Source: Thalassotalea marina (GTDB lineage: Bacteria; Pseudomonadota; Gammaproteobacteria; Enterobacterales; Alteromonadaceae). From it: a stretch of 64,000 nucleotides of DNA. The notes under the pieces are model-generated. The model was not told the origin of the DNA. It made no database searches and worked only from the letters and a program-made list of their open reading frames with translations. Positions 42,341-51,870 of the stretch are shown piece after piece (the first letter of the stretch is position 1; every line of letters begins with the position of its first letter). The DNA lies in the NCBI RefSeq assembly GCF_014656435.1, contig NZ_BNCK01000002.1:644057-708056 (forward strand). The letters are read 5' to 3'. The position numbers and the translations under genes are program-made.

Positions 42341-44161
42341 TTATGCTGCCTGTGTTGAGCTGGTTAAAATAGGAATGCGGCCTTTGATCACGCGGCCACC
42401 TGAAAGCTTGGCGATGTACTCCAGGTTGGGAAGCTGGCCTAATAACTGCGGTGGAAACATATCGCCTTCTTCCTCCATCAAGCGTTCGCCATGATTGCCG
42501 GTAAACAACGCGGGGCTGTCCGAGTTGGACGACATACCTTGAGTTTGCATGATGTACTGCAACCGAGTCTTAGGCAGATTGTCAGTAATGTACTGCTGCG
42601 TTTCGGCGTCCATCACCCGAAGGGCTATCAAGTTGTTGATGTTACCTAACACCTGGCGAGCCTTAGCTTCACTGCCTGTTCGAGCTGCAAAGTCAGCAAA
42701 TGTCTGAGTAGCAATCACACAACGCATTTTTGCGCCACGGCCTTTGTTGAGCAGTTGAATGAAGGGATCGTTGACGACTTCAGCAGCCTCATCAATGAAG
42801 ATATTTACGGGGCGATTTTCAACACCATAGTTATAGCGGTCACCGGCCACTGCGGTGAGATCGGATAAAAGCAACGAACCAATGGCGCTGCCAACCATGG
42901 CGTCGGTCAATGAATCCAATCCGATATAGGCCACTTGGGCATTGTTGATAATACGGCCAGAATCCGTAATTAACCGGCTGTCATCCACATCGTTTGCAAT
43001 CGGTGATAGCAATGGACCTAGTTCACTTGATGTGAGCATATTGAGCACCGGCATCAATGAGGCCACCATCTTTGAATAGTGGGTTCTGTCATGCTCAAAC
43101 ATACTCAATAGCCCCTCTAAATCAGTATTGGCGGCAACGGGCTGAATGCGTTCGTAGTAGAAAAGCAGCATCGCCATGGCTTGTTTTGCCAAGGTATTGG
43201 CCTTTTCAGTAAAGCGTTTAATCTCCACACTAAAGTTCGGATACACCTGCTCCCCCCAGGCCGTGACGGCTTTTACTACCAAGCCTTCTGGGCCACCTTC
43301 CAAGAATCGTCTCAGTGTTTTCAGATCAGGACGTTGTGACGTAAGCAACAAACCTTGCACTATGTTGTTCAGTGCCATTTGGCCAAAGGCTTTAAATGGA
43401 TCAGCACCGGTTTCAGATGGAATTAATGCCGCAATTCGGCTGGCAATTTCAGTGCCCCGGTTAAAGTTTCTCAGAGGATTAAGTCGTACTGAATGCTCTG
43501 GAAAACCTGGATGAAAATACACAAAGCGCTCAGGACTACCGACGGCAATACAGGCTCGCTGTGCATTATCCTTAAGTTCTTTGTCTCCCTTAGGGTCAAT
43601 AATAATCACGGCTTCATTGCGCAAAATGGCCTGAGTGATCATCGCATCAAAGCATCGGGTTTTTCCGGCACCGGTCGTACCGACAATTAAGGTGTGCCCC
43701 TCAGTGTGACCAACTGGCTGGTAAACATCTTCTTCTTTGGGCTCAACACCATGAATCCAGGTCGAACCCATTTGTTTGCCGTGACCTTGGTTAAGCAAGG
43801 TTTTCTTATCCCGCTTTAAGATTTCATAAGCGCGTTGAGCATGACGTTGATCCCACTCAAAGCCATACCCTAACCACAATTCATCAGGATGTTTTGCCAT
43901 CACTTTTTGCAAATGCGACAGCTCCATAAAAGCCAAAGGTTTGCCTTTTAGTCCCTTCTGTAACTTATAAAGACGGTAAGCCTCAGGCAGGCGATACAAC
44001 GCCATGCCCGAGGAAATCCCTGTCATCCACCAAAATGGCTCAGGTGGTAGCTCAGTCAGCATTTCTGCGGCAATCGCCCCAGTGGCCCCAACCAGCCAGC
44101 CTGCTGCTGCCATGGCTTCATAGTTCGTGCGCCAGGGCATCTCATATGCGTTTTCTTTCAT
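42341..44161 (-). CDS. traD: TraD, type IV coupling protein (VirD4 family)
   Basis: 606 residues with two N-terminal hydrophobic segments (about 18-60), Walker A VGTTGAGKTRCFD near residue 165 and Walker B NIFIDEAAEVVNDP near residue 450. It brings the relaxase-DNA complex to the secretion channel. Encoded 48 bases after traI. Confidence 0.94.
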   Translation of the reverse strand: MKENAYEMPWRTNYEAMAAAGWLVGATGAIAAEMLTELPPEPFWWMTGISSGMALYRLPEAYRLYKLQKGLKGKPLAFMELSHLQKVMAKHPDELWLGYGFEWDQRHAQRAYEILKRDKKTLLNQGHGKQMGSTWIHGVEPKEEDVYQPVGHTEGHTLIVGTTGAGKTRCFDAMITQAILRNEAVIIIDPKGDKELKDNAQRACIAVGSPERFVYFHPGFPEHSVRLNPLRNFNRGTEIASRIAALIPSETGADPFKAFGQMALNNIVQGLLLTSQRPDLKTLRRFLEGGPEGLVVKAVTAWGEQVYPNFSVEIKRFTEKANTLAKQAMAMLLFYYERIQPVAANTDLEGLLSMFEHDRTHYSKMVASLMPVLNMLTSSELGPLLSPIANDVDDSRLITDSGRIINNAQVAYIGLDSLTDAMVGSAIGSLLLSDLTAVAGDRYNYGVENRPVNIFIDEAAEVVNDPFIQLLNKGRGAKMRCVIATQTFADFAARTGSEAKARQVLGNINNLIALRVMDAETQQYITDNLPKTRLQYIMQTQGMSSNSDSPALFTGNHGERLMEEEGDMFPPQLLGQLPNLEYIAKLSGGRVIKGRIPILTSSTQAA

Positions 44162-44209
44162 TCATGCTCCGCAAAATAACCGTTTACAATCCGCTTAACT
44201 TCAAATGGA

Positions 44210-46360
44210 TTAACGTTTAGCGTGAGCGGTAAACAGAACCGTTTCCCCCTCATAAAACTGGCATTCGTCACTGGCCGAGATCCCCCGAAGCAGCTGTCCG
44301 GCTGGAATACCATGCTCATTGGCGACTTGGCGTAAGGTTTTAATCGTGACGCGAATACCATCGGCACTATGATCCACGTCTGGGTAATCGCCACCGGTCA
44401 GTAAGATGGGCAAATCTTTCACAAAATTAACCATCTGTTGCCGCTGTGCGTGTTTGGGGTCTGTACATGAGTTCGTATTGGGCGCTATCGGCTTTTGCTT
44501 ACGCTCCGCTCTTGTGGCGGGCTCTTGTGCTTGGCCATTGGTTGTCTCAGTTCGACTCGGCCGCTGTGAAGCCTCATCGTTCTCAATTACTGACACTGAT
44601 TCTGCGTCTTGATTGGATAGATCTATCAGTGCAGTAAGCCCTTTAGAAATCGATACCTTCAGCAGTAACCCTTGCTCCTGAACGCCATCATTCGTAGTCA
44701 CAGTTCTGGCCTTACGTGTCGGGTTTGCAGGATCTAGTTCAAGCCAGTCTAATCGACTGAGTTCAGCAAGCAGTTTTCGAGGAGCACACCAAGGCCTTAC
44801 GGCATCGGGATAACGGATCAGGACTTGCTCACCAACCACAACCAACGCACTACCAGCCTCTGGGAGCCACGCCAAAGATTCAGGGAGATTCAATGCCTCT
44901 GCATCGTGCTGGTTTACGTTATTCGCGATTGCAGCATCGTTTGAATCGTTAGGCTTTTCGCATCCATCACCTGGAGCATTTTCAGTTGCCTGGGGGTTAT
45001 TAACATCACTAGCAAGACGAAGTTCATCATCTTGTTCGGACGGTTTTGTCGATGGCGACTTAGCCGAATTGCTATGTTCGATTGATGATGACGCTTCAGG
45101 CAAGTCTGGATGCTCACTGGAACGACTCTGAGGTTCTGCTTGTGTTTGCTCTGTTGCTTCCCACTCAGATTTGCTAAACAGTCTCACGCTACTTGGTACA
45201 TTCGAGCTGAACAATAAATCGGCCTCAACTATATGTAACATAGCTAACCAGATTGGCTTGTCGTCTTTGATCAGCACGTCAGGGGCAAGGCTTTCATATC
45301 GCTCATTCGAGGCGGATTTAGTGGCCAATCCTCGCTCAATAAGGATGTCCGCAAGGGTATCGGGATCTCTTGGAATGCCAGGTATCTTGTCTTTGGCCAA
45401 CAGCTCAATGATGTCCTTAGCCGCGCTTTTCCAAACCAGGTAAAGATGGGTTGATTGATTCGATTTTCGTATCCAAACTCTGGCATCTCGCTGATTGACC
45501 AACCACTGGGAACTGGCAAGCAATCGCCTCATGGCATCAAGTAGATAGCGTTCGACTGGGACACCAAGGGCATTGTCGTCAACGGAAATTCGTTGAGCTT
45601 TCAGGTCTCGCTGAACACTGGTTTGGTCAGCTTCAATGACCAGTTTAGACAGGACATGCTCGGGATCGGTATTTCCAATCGCTTCCAGCATGGCTTGCAA
45701 AATTTCAGGGCCCGGTTGGGTTAACCAGGCGAGCAACTCAGGTGTCATCACCCGGTTTAACACCAGAATTGAAAATTGCTCGTGCCGCTTGCACCGTCCG
45801 TCGCGCCAGCGAATGAAATAGCGTTCAATGCTGTTATTAGTGGTCCACTGAGATAAGGTTTCTAAAAAAGGGTTCCACTGATAGCGTCCATCCTCGTCTG
45901 TAATGGACAAGTCTGAAACAGGCTTACCAATATCATGGAACAAACCGCCTAATGCCGCCGCAACACGCCACCTTGGTTCCAGCTCTTTTTTCTCAACCGG
46001 TGTGCCACTGGCAACAAAGATGATCCCTTCCGCTGCTTGTGCCGCCCAGAAAGCAACTTCCAACGAATGACGTAATAAACCACCAGCGCCACTGTGATGA
46101 TGATGCTCAGAAGCTGGCAACAAGTGAACATAAGCAGCCAGATGATCAATGCAGGGCTGAATCAGCCTTTGAAACTCACGCTGATTAAAGCCAAGTACCT
46201 GGCGCAGTTTGGCAATTAGCTCGTCTTGTGTGGACTGCAAATCCTCGGGTGACGCAGCTGGCAACCCCTTTAGAAATGGCGGATAGCGTGGAATGTCTGC
46301 ATCCAGTTGCGATGAAAGCTCTGGTAGTGCTTTGGTTTGAAAAAATAGTTTTTTGAACAT
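44210..46360 (-). CDS. traI: TraI, MOBH-family relaxase
   Basis: 716 residues. The N-terminal TraI_2/MOBH domain has HHHHSGAGGLLRHSLEVA (86-103) and FHDIGKP (141-147), the HD-type metal motifs that identify MOBH relaxases. A long, low-complexity, acidic linker (about 390-500) separates it from a C-terminal TraI_2_C-type domain (about 500-560 onward). It nicks at oriT and pilots the strand into the recipient. oriT itself is not in this window as far as I can see. The leader has a hairpin covering the ribosome-binding site. Confidence 0.93.
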   Translation of the reverse strand: MFKKLFFQTKALPELSSQLDADIPRYPPFLKGLPAASPEDLQSTQDELIAKLRQVLGFNQREFQRLIQPCIDHLAAYVHLLPASEHHHHSGAGGLLRHSLEVAFWAAQAAEGIIFVASGTPVEKKELEPRWRVAAALGGLFHDIGKPVSDLSITDEDGRYQWNPFLETLSQWTTNNSIERYFIRWRDGRCKRHEQFSILVLNRVMTPELLAWLTQPGPEILQAMLEAIGNTDPEHVLSKLVIEADQTSVQRDLKAQRISVDDNALGVPVERYLLDAMRRLLASSQWLVNQRDARVWIRKSNQSTHLYLVWKSAAKDIIELLAKDKIPGIPRDPDTLADILIERGLATKSASNERYESLAPDVLIKDDKPIWLAMLHIVEADLLFSSNVPSSVRLFSKSEWEATEQTQAEPQSRSSEHPDLPEASSSIEHSNSAKSPSTKPSEQDDELRLASDVNNPQATENAPGDGCEKPNDSNDAAIANNVNQHDAEALNLPESLAWLPEAGSALVVVGEQVLIRYPDAVRPWCAPRKLLAELSRLDWLELDPANPTRKARTVTTNDGVQEQGLLLKVSISKGLTALIDLSNQDAESVSVIENDEASQRPSRTETTNGQAQEPATRAERKQKPIAPNTNSCTDPKHAQRQQMVNFVKDLPILLTGGDYPDVDHSADGIRVTIKTLRQVANEHGIPAGQLLRGISASDECQFYEGETVLFTAHAKR

Positions 46361-46393
46361 AGTGAACCTCCGACACGATAGTGTGAAGGTTCA
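46361..46393 (-). promoter_or_regulatory. SD-sequestering hairpin before traI
   Basis: On the minus strand GAACCT pairs with AGGTTC, enclosing ACAC/GTGT and a TATC loop, 4 bases before ATG. The GGAGG ribosome-binding site is in the second arm. It resembles the second helix of the leaders at 3.9-12.2 kb. Confidence 0.7.
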
Positions 46394-46476
46394 ATCTGGC
46401 GTTGCCGGTTGATTAGACTAAAAAATCCGATATGTATTAACACATACGCCAAAAAATGCTGAGGGAGCTGATTAAG

Positions 46477-47190
46477 CTAAGGCGTATTTCTACTTGGCCT
46501 TTTAGTTTTTTTCCCAACTCTCCTTTTGGGTTTTTCAATCGGTGTAAAAGCTTCTTGTAGGTGATCGCGAAACCATCGGCGGCGCTCAACTTGACGAAAC
46601 TCGTTCAAGACAAACCGATAGTCACACGAGCCAAGACGATCACCACAACCACATGGACAAGGTAATTTATTTGCCTCACGCTTGCGCAAACCTAACGCTT
46701 TCAGTGCCCGTAGAACCGATGCTTTACCATTAACATTGAACAACTGAGCATAATCATCAATCAGGCCTTTCTCACCATGGTCCAGTTCGCCATAGGGAAA
46801 GTTGCCAAATTCAACCCTATGGGACACCGAATAAAGAAACCTGACAACAATCTTTTCGAAAAAGGTTGTCAATGACGAGTCGGCTTTCAAAATTGACTTA
46901 ATTTTCAGGTCTGAGCCAAGACAAAATGATCCATCAGAGTAAGTATGGAAGTCCTGATTACGAGGAAAGTAACCAGCTGTATCAAACACCACTGGTAAAG
47001 CCCTAGGATACTCACTTGGGCATACAATCCTTAGAGAAAATGTTCGCTCAATAAACCGACTTCCAGCTAGCTGTGCTTTTAACTGATACTCTCCCTGCAA
47101 CTCAATCTTATCTGCATGGACATCTACTAATCTAATGTTCGGATAGGCCGAGAGAAAAGCCTCTAGGCCCACAGCCTTCCAGTGCTTCAT
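46477..47190 (-). CDS. E2-like protein of a type II-short CBASS
   Basis: 237 residues. A ubiquitin-conjugating (E2) fold is suggested by the beta strands KIELQGEYQLKAQLAG and FSLRIVCPSEYPRALPVVF, then HTYSDGSFCLG with His82 and Cys90, the usual spacing of the prokaryotic E2 active site. The C-terminus has a Cys cluster (CPCGCGDRLGSC) and a basic tail. In short type II CBASS, an E2-only protein acts on the CD-NTase by forming a conjugate. No E1 gene is present here. The ATG is one base after the CD-NTase stop. Confidence 0.82.
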   Translation of the reverse strand: MKHWKAVGLEAFLSAYPNIRLVDVHADKIELQGEYQLKAQLAGSRFIERTFSLRIVCPSEYPRALPVVFDTAGYFPRNQDFHTYSDGSFCLGSDLKIKSILKADSSLTTFFEKIVVRFLYSVSHRVEFGNFPYGELDHGEKGLIDDYAQLFNVNGKASVLRALKALGLRKREANKLPCPCGCGDRLGSCDYRFVLNEFRQVERRRWFRDHLQEAFTPIEKPKRRVGKKTKRPSRNTP

Positions 47191-48381
47191 CTATTGCTTA
47201 AACCATGGCTTTGGATCAGATGATTGAATTGCGAAAGTTGGTTTTGTTGTCACCGCAGGAATACCCAATAGACGTGCTACCGAACTTGAATCAAGCTTCA
47301 AATCCAAACCATTTTGCGCCGCATTTACTATTCGTTGCGTATCATCACTTGAGCAAAGAGCACTAAAGTCAGCTCTAGCTTGATACAGCCATTTATAAAA
47401 GTTTTCTTGTAATCGGTATTGAGCAGATTTTTCGTCATACCACTTGTCTGCAAAATCTTCGGCTGGGTTGACTGGGTTCGGAATCATTGGTGCTTGTGCA
47501 GAAATATGGTCATCCATCTCGGAGAGCACCGTATTCAACGCTGAAGCCAAATCACTTTCACCTTTATACGATTTAGCCGCCAATGTAGTGATGATTACCG
47601 ATATTGGCTTACTATCCTCATTGTTTTTAAACATAGTGTCACGATGACGCTTCAATAATTGGATAACCTGCTGTAAGGGTGTCTTCCATTGATAATATGG
47701 CAGACTATCTATACTGGCTTTAAATCGCATTTCACGTTCGTTTATCACTAACCGTGCCGTCTTCATGCGCGTTTCAAACCATCGAGCATATCCTTCAGGA
47801 TTGCTGATACGCCAGTTTTCATTCACAACTGCATAAGTGGAATCTGTGTTGTCGGTAATCGAAACTGCAAGCTGAGACACGTTTTGAGCCAAGTTTTCAT
47901 CAAACTTAGAGTTTTCGACCATCCGCTTTTTCAAAAGTCCTCTTCCTGTATCACTCTCTGGCACACACGGAACTATGTCCATGTGAAAGCTAAGACCATC
48001 GGCATACTCTAAGCGCCAACAGCGTTTCTTCTCGGCTAGCTCTTCCTTAATTCCTCTGGCGTTTCGATAAAGCTCTAATTCATGACCGACTAGGTGCTTT
48101 AGTTGCTTTTGAGTGATAGACGTTTTATCCAGGCCACGCCGAAGATTGCACCCCATGTCTAGGTCATACTGTTCTTCTGAATCGGGCCTAATCGCCGTAC
48201 CTAAACGAAAGGACCCTTGAGAAAACACGTGGGGATCAAAATTCACGCATGTTGACTCTGGGCGATGTAACCAATCACCTAGATCCTTATAGCGTTTTTC
48301 AGCCTTTTCATAAGCACTCTCTGGTAGCTCAATTTTTTCCAGAATTGTGTTTAGAACATCGTTACTTTTAGTATTACTCAT
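47191..48381 (-). CDS. CD-NTase (cGAS/DncV-like nucleotidyltransferase)
   Basis: 396 residues. The nucleotidyltransferase signature is QGSFRLGTAI (55-64), the DxD pair in YDLDMG (72-77) and the third acidic residue in HMDIVP (near 135). It makes a cyclic oligonucleotide on phage infection. The partner effector has a SAVED domain, so the product is likely a cyclic di- or trinucleotide. Genes run effector, CD-NTase, E2 with an 8-base overlap at the effector end. The clade cannot be fixed by eye. Confidence 0.9.
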   Translation of the reverse strand: MSNTKSNDVLNTILEKIELPESAYEKAEKRYKDLGDWLHRPESTCVNFDPHVFSQGSFRLGTAIRPDSEEQYDLDMGCNLRRGLDKTSITQKQLKHLVGHELELYRNARGIKEELAEKKRCWRLEYADGLSFHMDIVPCVPESDTGRGLLKKRMVENSKFDENLAQNVSQLAVSITDNTDSTYAVVNENWRISNPEGYARWFETRMKTARLVINEREMRFKASIDSLPYYQWKTPLQQVIQLLKRHRDTMFKNNEDSKPISVIITTLAAKSYKGESDLASALNTVLSEMDDHISAQAPMIPNPVNPAEDFADKWYDEKSAQYRLQENFYKWLYQARADFSALCSSDDTQRIVNAAQNGLDLKLDSSSVARLLGIPAVTTKPTFAIQSSDPKPWFKQ

Positions 48382-49528
48382 GAAGGTCTCCTCGAAGCTC
48401 GACTGCCATTACAAATTGTTGTGTTTTTATGTCGTGGTCATAAATAAGCCATGGCATATCAGCCTTAGGCATTCTGGCCCGTCCTAATTCGACGGCACAC
48501 GATACTGGCATCACAGGAAATATTTGCAGTGGCGTCGCATCCCCGTGTGTATTTTTGATTTCAACAATCAGCTTTCTTATGCACTTTCTGAACAAAGAGA
48601 GCTGCTGTTTTGACTGCATGAAATCATTATGAGGGTGCTTGATAGTCACTTCCCAAATCGATGTATCTGGCCCTATAACCCGAGTAATTCGCTCATGCGA
48701 CACATGGTCACTCAAAGAAAGTACCAGGGCAGGCTTCCCCTCCATATTTTGAGGTCTGTTGATGATGTACTCAAAATCATCTGAACAGTCTTGCCAAAAC
48801 CAGCCTTTAGGCTCTCGATGCAGCTGATAAGTCTCGACCTCAATTTTGTCGGTAAGCAAAGCGCCAAGTTTTATTAACAATGGCTGAGGAGCTAACGCGA
48901 ACAATGAAAAATGCTTACAAGAATCCTCTTCGATGATCGATGAAATTTTACTTTGAAAACGCTTCGTTAGGTGTTGCGACTCTGCTTGCCAATATTGTTC
49001 AGAGTGATCCTTCAGCTCTGATACCATGGAAAGTGTCACTGGCTTTTCAGTTGCCGGATACCAATTCGGAAACATTGCCTCAACACAACCGTGATAATTA
49101 ATCGGTGATCTTTCAGTTCCAATATTGGCACCATATAAAACAACATTTGATTTGCGATCAGGAGCAATGCCTGTGAGGATTTCTATACGTTGCTCATGCT
49201 GCATTTTCCAACTAATCAAGAGATCGGCTGGATACCTATCTTCGCTGCCTTTCTGGTCAATTTTTTTGTGACAGTCATAGCACATCAACATGAGGTTGCT
49301 GACGTCATTCAAGCTGGTTGGCTTGGTTTTAAAGAGTCCCCAACCACGAGGCCCATTCTCAGAAAATGCGTAAATATGAGCATTTTGAGAGACATTGACC
49401 GATTCCTGGGTCACCGCTGATTTGTATAACAATTTATTACACCCGCTAAACTGACAACGAGCAGCTGCGCGAGCCCAAAGCTCCCGCTCAACAGGACGCT
49501 TAATGTGCCTCGTGACTTCAACGACCAT
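48374..49528 (-). CDS. cap5: Cap5-type HNH-SAVED effector nuclease
   Basis: 384 residues. The N-terminal HNH domain has C25 and C30, AHIYA (His51), NLMLMC (78-83) and YDCHK (Cys86, His87). The C-terminal SAVED region (about 200-384) shows the usual sequence pattern, including FSLFALAPQPLLIKLGALLTD and KPALVLSLSD. SAVED binds the cyclic nucleotide and switches on DNA cleavage, which leads to cell death. It is the first gene of the CBASS operon. Confidence 0.88.
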   Translation of the reverse strand: MVVEVTRHIKRPVERELWARAAARCQFSGCNKLLYKSAVTQESVNVSQNAHIYAFSENGPRGWGLFKTKPTSLNDVSNLMLMCYDCHKKIDQKGSEDRYPADLLISWKMQHEQRIEILTGIAPDRKSNVVLYGANIGTERSPINYHGCVEAMFPNWYPATEKPVTLSMVSELKDHSEQYWQAESQHLTKRFQSKISSIIEEDSCKHFSLFALAPQPLLIKLGALLTDKIEVETYQLHREPKGWFWQDCSDDFEYIINRPQNMEGKPALVLSLSDHVSHERITRVIGPDTSIWEVTIKHPHNDFMQSKQQLSLFRKCIRKLIVEIKNTHGDATPLQIFPVMPVSCAVELGRARMPKADMPWLIYDHDIKTQQFVMAVELRGDLHE

Positions 49529-49537
49529 TCAAAACTC

Positions 49538-49906
49538 CTATAGTTTGCCAATTAACGGAAGTGAGCGCGGTGTTGTCGCATCACAGAGCAAGTGACTGAC
49601 ATAAGCACATCCGGCTATTAGCCCCAGCCCGCGAAGACACTTATCAGTTGCCTCTTCCGGTTGCCACTCATACAAATGTTTAAGACCAACACCTAGTGCA
49701 GTTAACACCAATAGACTGTGGCAAAACTGACGATGGTGAGGGTTACCCAAAGAGGGTTCCAGAATATCTGGAAGCTTGCCAAATAGAGAGCCAACCGTAA
49801 TGGCAGTTACAGGATGGTGACTGGCAGCTTGTTTTTTGTTGTCCGCCAGAGCAACGGTTAAACCAACCGCAGCCCCGACGACCAAATGGGTTTTACCATT
49901 AGCCAA
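49538..49906 (-). CDS. YdjM-type membrane-bound metal-dependent hydrolase (short)
   Basis: 122 residues. Family features are MANGKTHLVVGAAVGLTVAL at the start, PDILEP near residue 48, HRQFCHSLLV near residue 59 and a C-terminal DATTPRSLPLIG. The hydrophobic segments suggest an inner-membrane protein. The length is shorter than the usual 160-190. It begins one base after the next gene's stop and ends 9 bases before the cap5 start, so it may be co-transcribed with the CBASS genes. Substrate unknown. Confidence 0.75.
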   Translation of the reverse strand: MANGKTHLVVGAAVGLTVALADNKKQAASHHPVTAITVGSLFGKLPDILEPSLGNPHHRQFCHSLLVLTALGVGLKHLYEWQPEEATDKCLRGLGLIAGCAYVSHLLCDATTPRSLPLIGKL

Positions 49907-49907
49907 A

Positions 49908-50081
49908 CTATTTCTCCTTCCTGACGCCTTTAAAAGGCGTTTTGTCAGATGTCTTCACATCCATGAATCGACCAGTATCAGCATCTCGCTTTACCCAATG
50001 TCCGCTTGGCGTCTGAGTCTGAGATCTACCTTTAACGGCACCGTTTCTGTGTCCGTCACCTGATGGGGGATTTGTAGCCAT
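49908..50081 (-). CDS. Small basic protein encoded with the YdjM-type hydrolase
   Basis: 57 residues from the ATG at 50081, where AGGAGG is 4 bases upstream. The product is Gly/Lys-rich and hydrophilic (MATNPPSGDGHRNGAVKG..., TPSGHWVKRDADTGRFMDVK) with no predicted secondary structure that I can name. It is next to a YdjM-type gene in other mobile elements as well, in my recollection. Function unknown. Confidence 0.65.
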   Translation of the reverse strand: MATNPPSGDGHRNGAVKGRSQTQTPSGHWVKRDADTGRFMDVKTSDKTPFKGVRKEK

Positions 50082-50210
50082 AAAGCCTCCTATTCTGCTT
50101 AACTTAATCACATTTATCAGATATTAATAAAAAAGATCCAAAGGATCTGATCAAATAATAAACTTCAATTCTGATTAACGCAAGCAGATTAACCAGAAAA
50201 CCAAAAAAAA

Positions 50211-50762
50211 CTACACAATTGATCGGTAAACAAATTCCAGTCCACCTGACTCTGCCACTTCTTTTTGCCCTAACACAAGACCTGTAGCATGAAGCTTCTT
50301 TAATCGACCACTGGCATTCTGTGCTGAAATGTCAAAGTGCTTAGATACATGTGACGAAGTCACTGTCTTTTTTGCAATAACAAAATCTAGAAGCTCTTTG
50401 ACGGTCGCACTGAGTTTTACACCAAGCACTTCGTAACCGCTATCGCTCTTGACTAGAAGAGGTTGATCCTTGGCTGTAGCGCCATAAGACCAATTGTCCA
50501 GAAGGTCACGACTCGGTACATTAGAAAGGTAAAAACCTTTTTCTCCTTTTAATGCTTTAGCCAACGAGATTATACTTTCACGAGGAAATGAAGCATCAGT
50601 GAATCGAATCCCTTCCAAGCTGATAGCAAAAATATCGCATGATGGGTGACCATCAACGATCTTTTTAATCTTCACATAGGCTTCACTACCTTCATCGTTA
50701 CCAAAGGCATGGTCAGAACCTACGACTTCTGAAAGAAGAATTTTATGAGTTAACTGTTTCAT
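50211..50762 (-). CDS. STAS-like (DUF4325) domain protein with C-terminal wHTH
   Basis: 183 residues. Residues 1-90 resemble the STAS-like fold ([32 protein letters not shown]). Residues 130-180 look like a winged helix ([28 protein letters not shown]). The gene follows the GHKL ATPase gene by 22 bases. STAS-like proteins often pair with GHKL kinases as anti-sigma-type switches, so these two probably work together. Whether the pair regulates neighbours or is a defence system is unknown. Confidence 0.75.
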   Translation of the reverse strand: MKQLTHKILLSEVVGSDHAFGNDEGSEAYVKIKKIVDGHPSCDIFAISLEGIRFTDASFPRESIISLAKALKGEKGFYLSNVPSRDLLDNWSYGATAKDQPLLVKSDSGYEVLGVKLSATVKELLDFVIAKKTVTSSHVSKHFDISAQNASGRLKKLHATGLVLGQKEVAESGGLEFVYRSIV

Positions 50763-50784
50763 CTGCTTAAGTTGACACTATTTA

Positions 50785-51870
50785 TCAGAAATTGTCAACA
50801 TAGAAGTCAAAACAGATATGGGTTCCTGTGATAGGGACCAACCCCCGATCTTCAGAAACATTGATGAGTTGCCCCTTCGAGTATTCCAAAGCCAATGAGA
50901 AAGTTAGCTGCCTAATTACAATGATAACTTTCTCTTTGCTAGCGTGCTCTCGACTACTCTTAAAGCCTAGCCCCCGGCCTTTACCAAAGCGACTAACCTC
51001 ACCAGATGTAAATGCTTTTTGAACGAGCGCAATGTCATTCTCAACAGTTTCCGCTGAAAACTGTGCGTACAACTTCGGATGTTCACTTTGTAACGTTGTT
51101 CTCAAGGTAGCGGCAATACCTAAACCAGAGTCGGATATGACTGTTTGAATATGCTTTGGTTTATTATACGGTCGATACACTTGCAGACCTGCTAGCCCAG
51201 GTATTTTGGATTCACTGTGATCAGTAACGTTGCCTACAAGCTCTGAAAAAACAGTCTTAGCCGCTAAGAAATAGCTGGCTGAAGAATGCTCTACAAACCT
51301 GTCGCCCAAACGAATTACAAGCTCCTTGTTTTGGGTTGGCTGTGCAATTGCTCCTAGTTCGACCAAGGTATCGCTATTATCCCGATAAGTTTTAGCAGCT
51401 GACAAAACGGGCCTTTCAGGTAGACAAGTGACACTTTGATTAAGATAATCAAAGAAGCCATTTCTGCTGAAAAAACTGTGAGTATTAGGACATGCTGTAG
51501 TATCCATCACCACATCCTTCCCATTAGCAGTAAGCTGATTCGCCAGAGCAAGAAAACGGGCCAATGCTATCAGCAAAAACTTACAATCGATGCCGAATTT
51601 AAATGTTACCTTTGTTGCATCTTTTTGATACGCAAGCTTACCGATAGCACTCTCAAAGGCTTTCTCATCAATCCAACCTGTAGCGAAATCAATTTCCACA
51701 TGATGAGCCCGTATCAAGCACCATTCATGATTTGAGTTTTTCACAAACGTATCCTGGTTTTTGTGAAGAAACGAGTTCACTTGGGACTTATCCAGCCCCA
51801 GCTCCTTGGCAATTTGACGTCCTTTCAGGCCTGGTGACCCATCTAATAACTCTGAGATTGCCTTCAGCAA
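50785..51870 (-). CDS. GHKL ATPase with N-terminal HTH
   Basis: 361 residues. An N-terminal HTH (ISELLDGSPGLKGRQIAKELGLDKSQVNSFLHKN) is followed by an unassigned middle part. A GHKL (HATPase_c) domain closes it: N box SELVGNVTDHS near residue 225, G1 box SDSGLGI near residue 257, and G2 box GKGRGLGFKS near residue 310. It is paired with the STAS-like gene. The set resembles a kinase/anti-sigma partner, though a role as a phage-responsive switch is possible. Confidence 0.78.
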   Translation of the reverse strand: MLKAISELLDGSPGLKGRQIAKELGLDKSQVNSFLHKNQDTFVKNSNHEWCLIRAHHVEIDFATGWIDEKAFESAIGKLAYQKDATKVTFKFGIDCKFLLIALARFLALANQLTANGKDVVMDTTACPNTHSFFSRNGFFDYLNQSVTCLPERPVLSAAKTYRDNSDTLVELGAIAQPTQNKELVIRLGDRFVEHSSASYFLAAKTVFSELVGNVTDHSESKIPGLAGLQVYRPYNKPKHIQTVISDSGLGIAATLRTTLQSEHPKLYAQFSAETVENDIALVQKAFTSGEVSRFGKGRGLGFKSSREHASKEKVIIVIRQLTFSLALEYSKGQLINVSEDRGLVPITGTHICFDFYVDNF

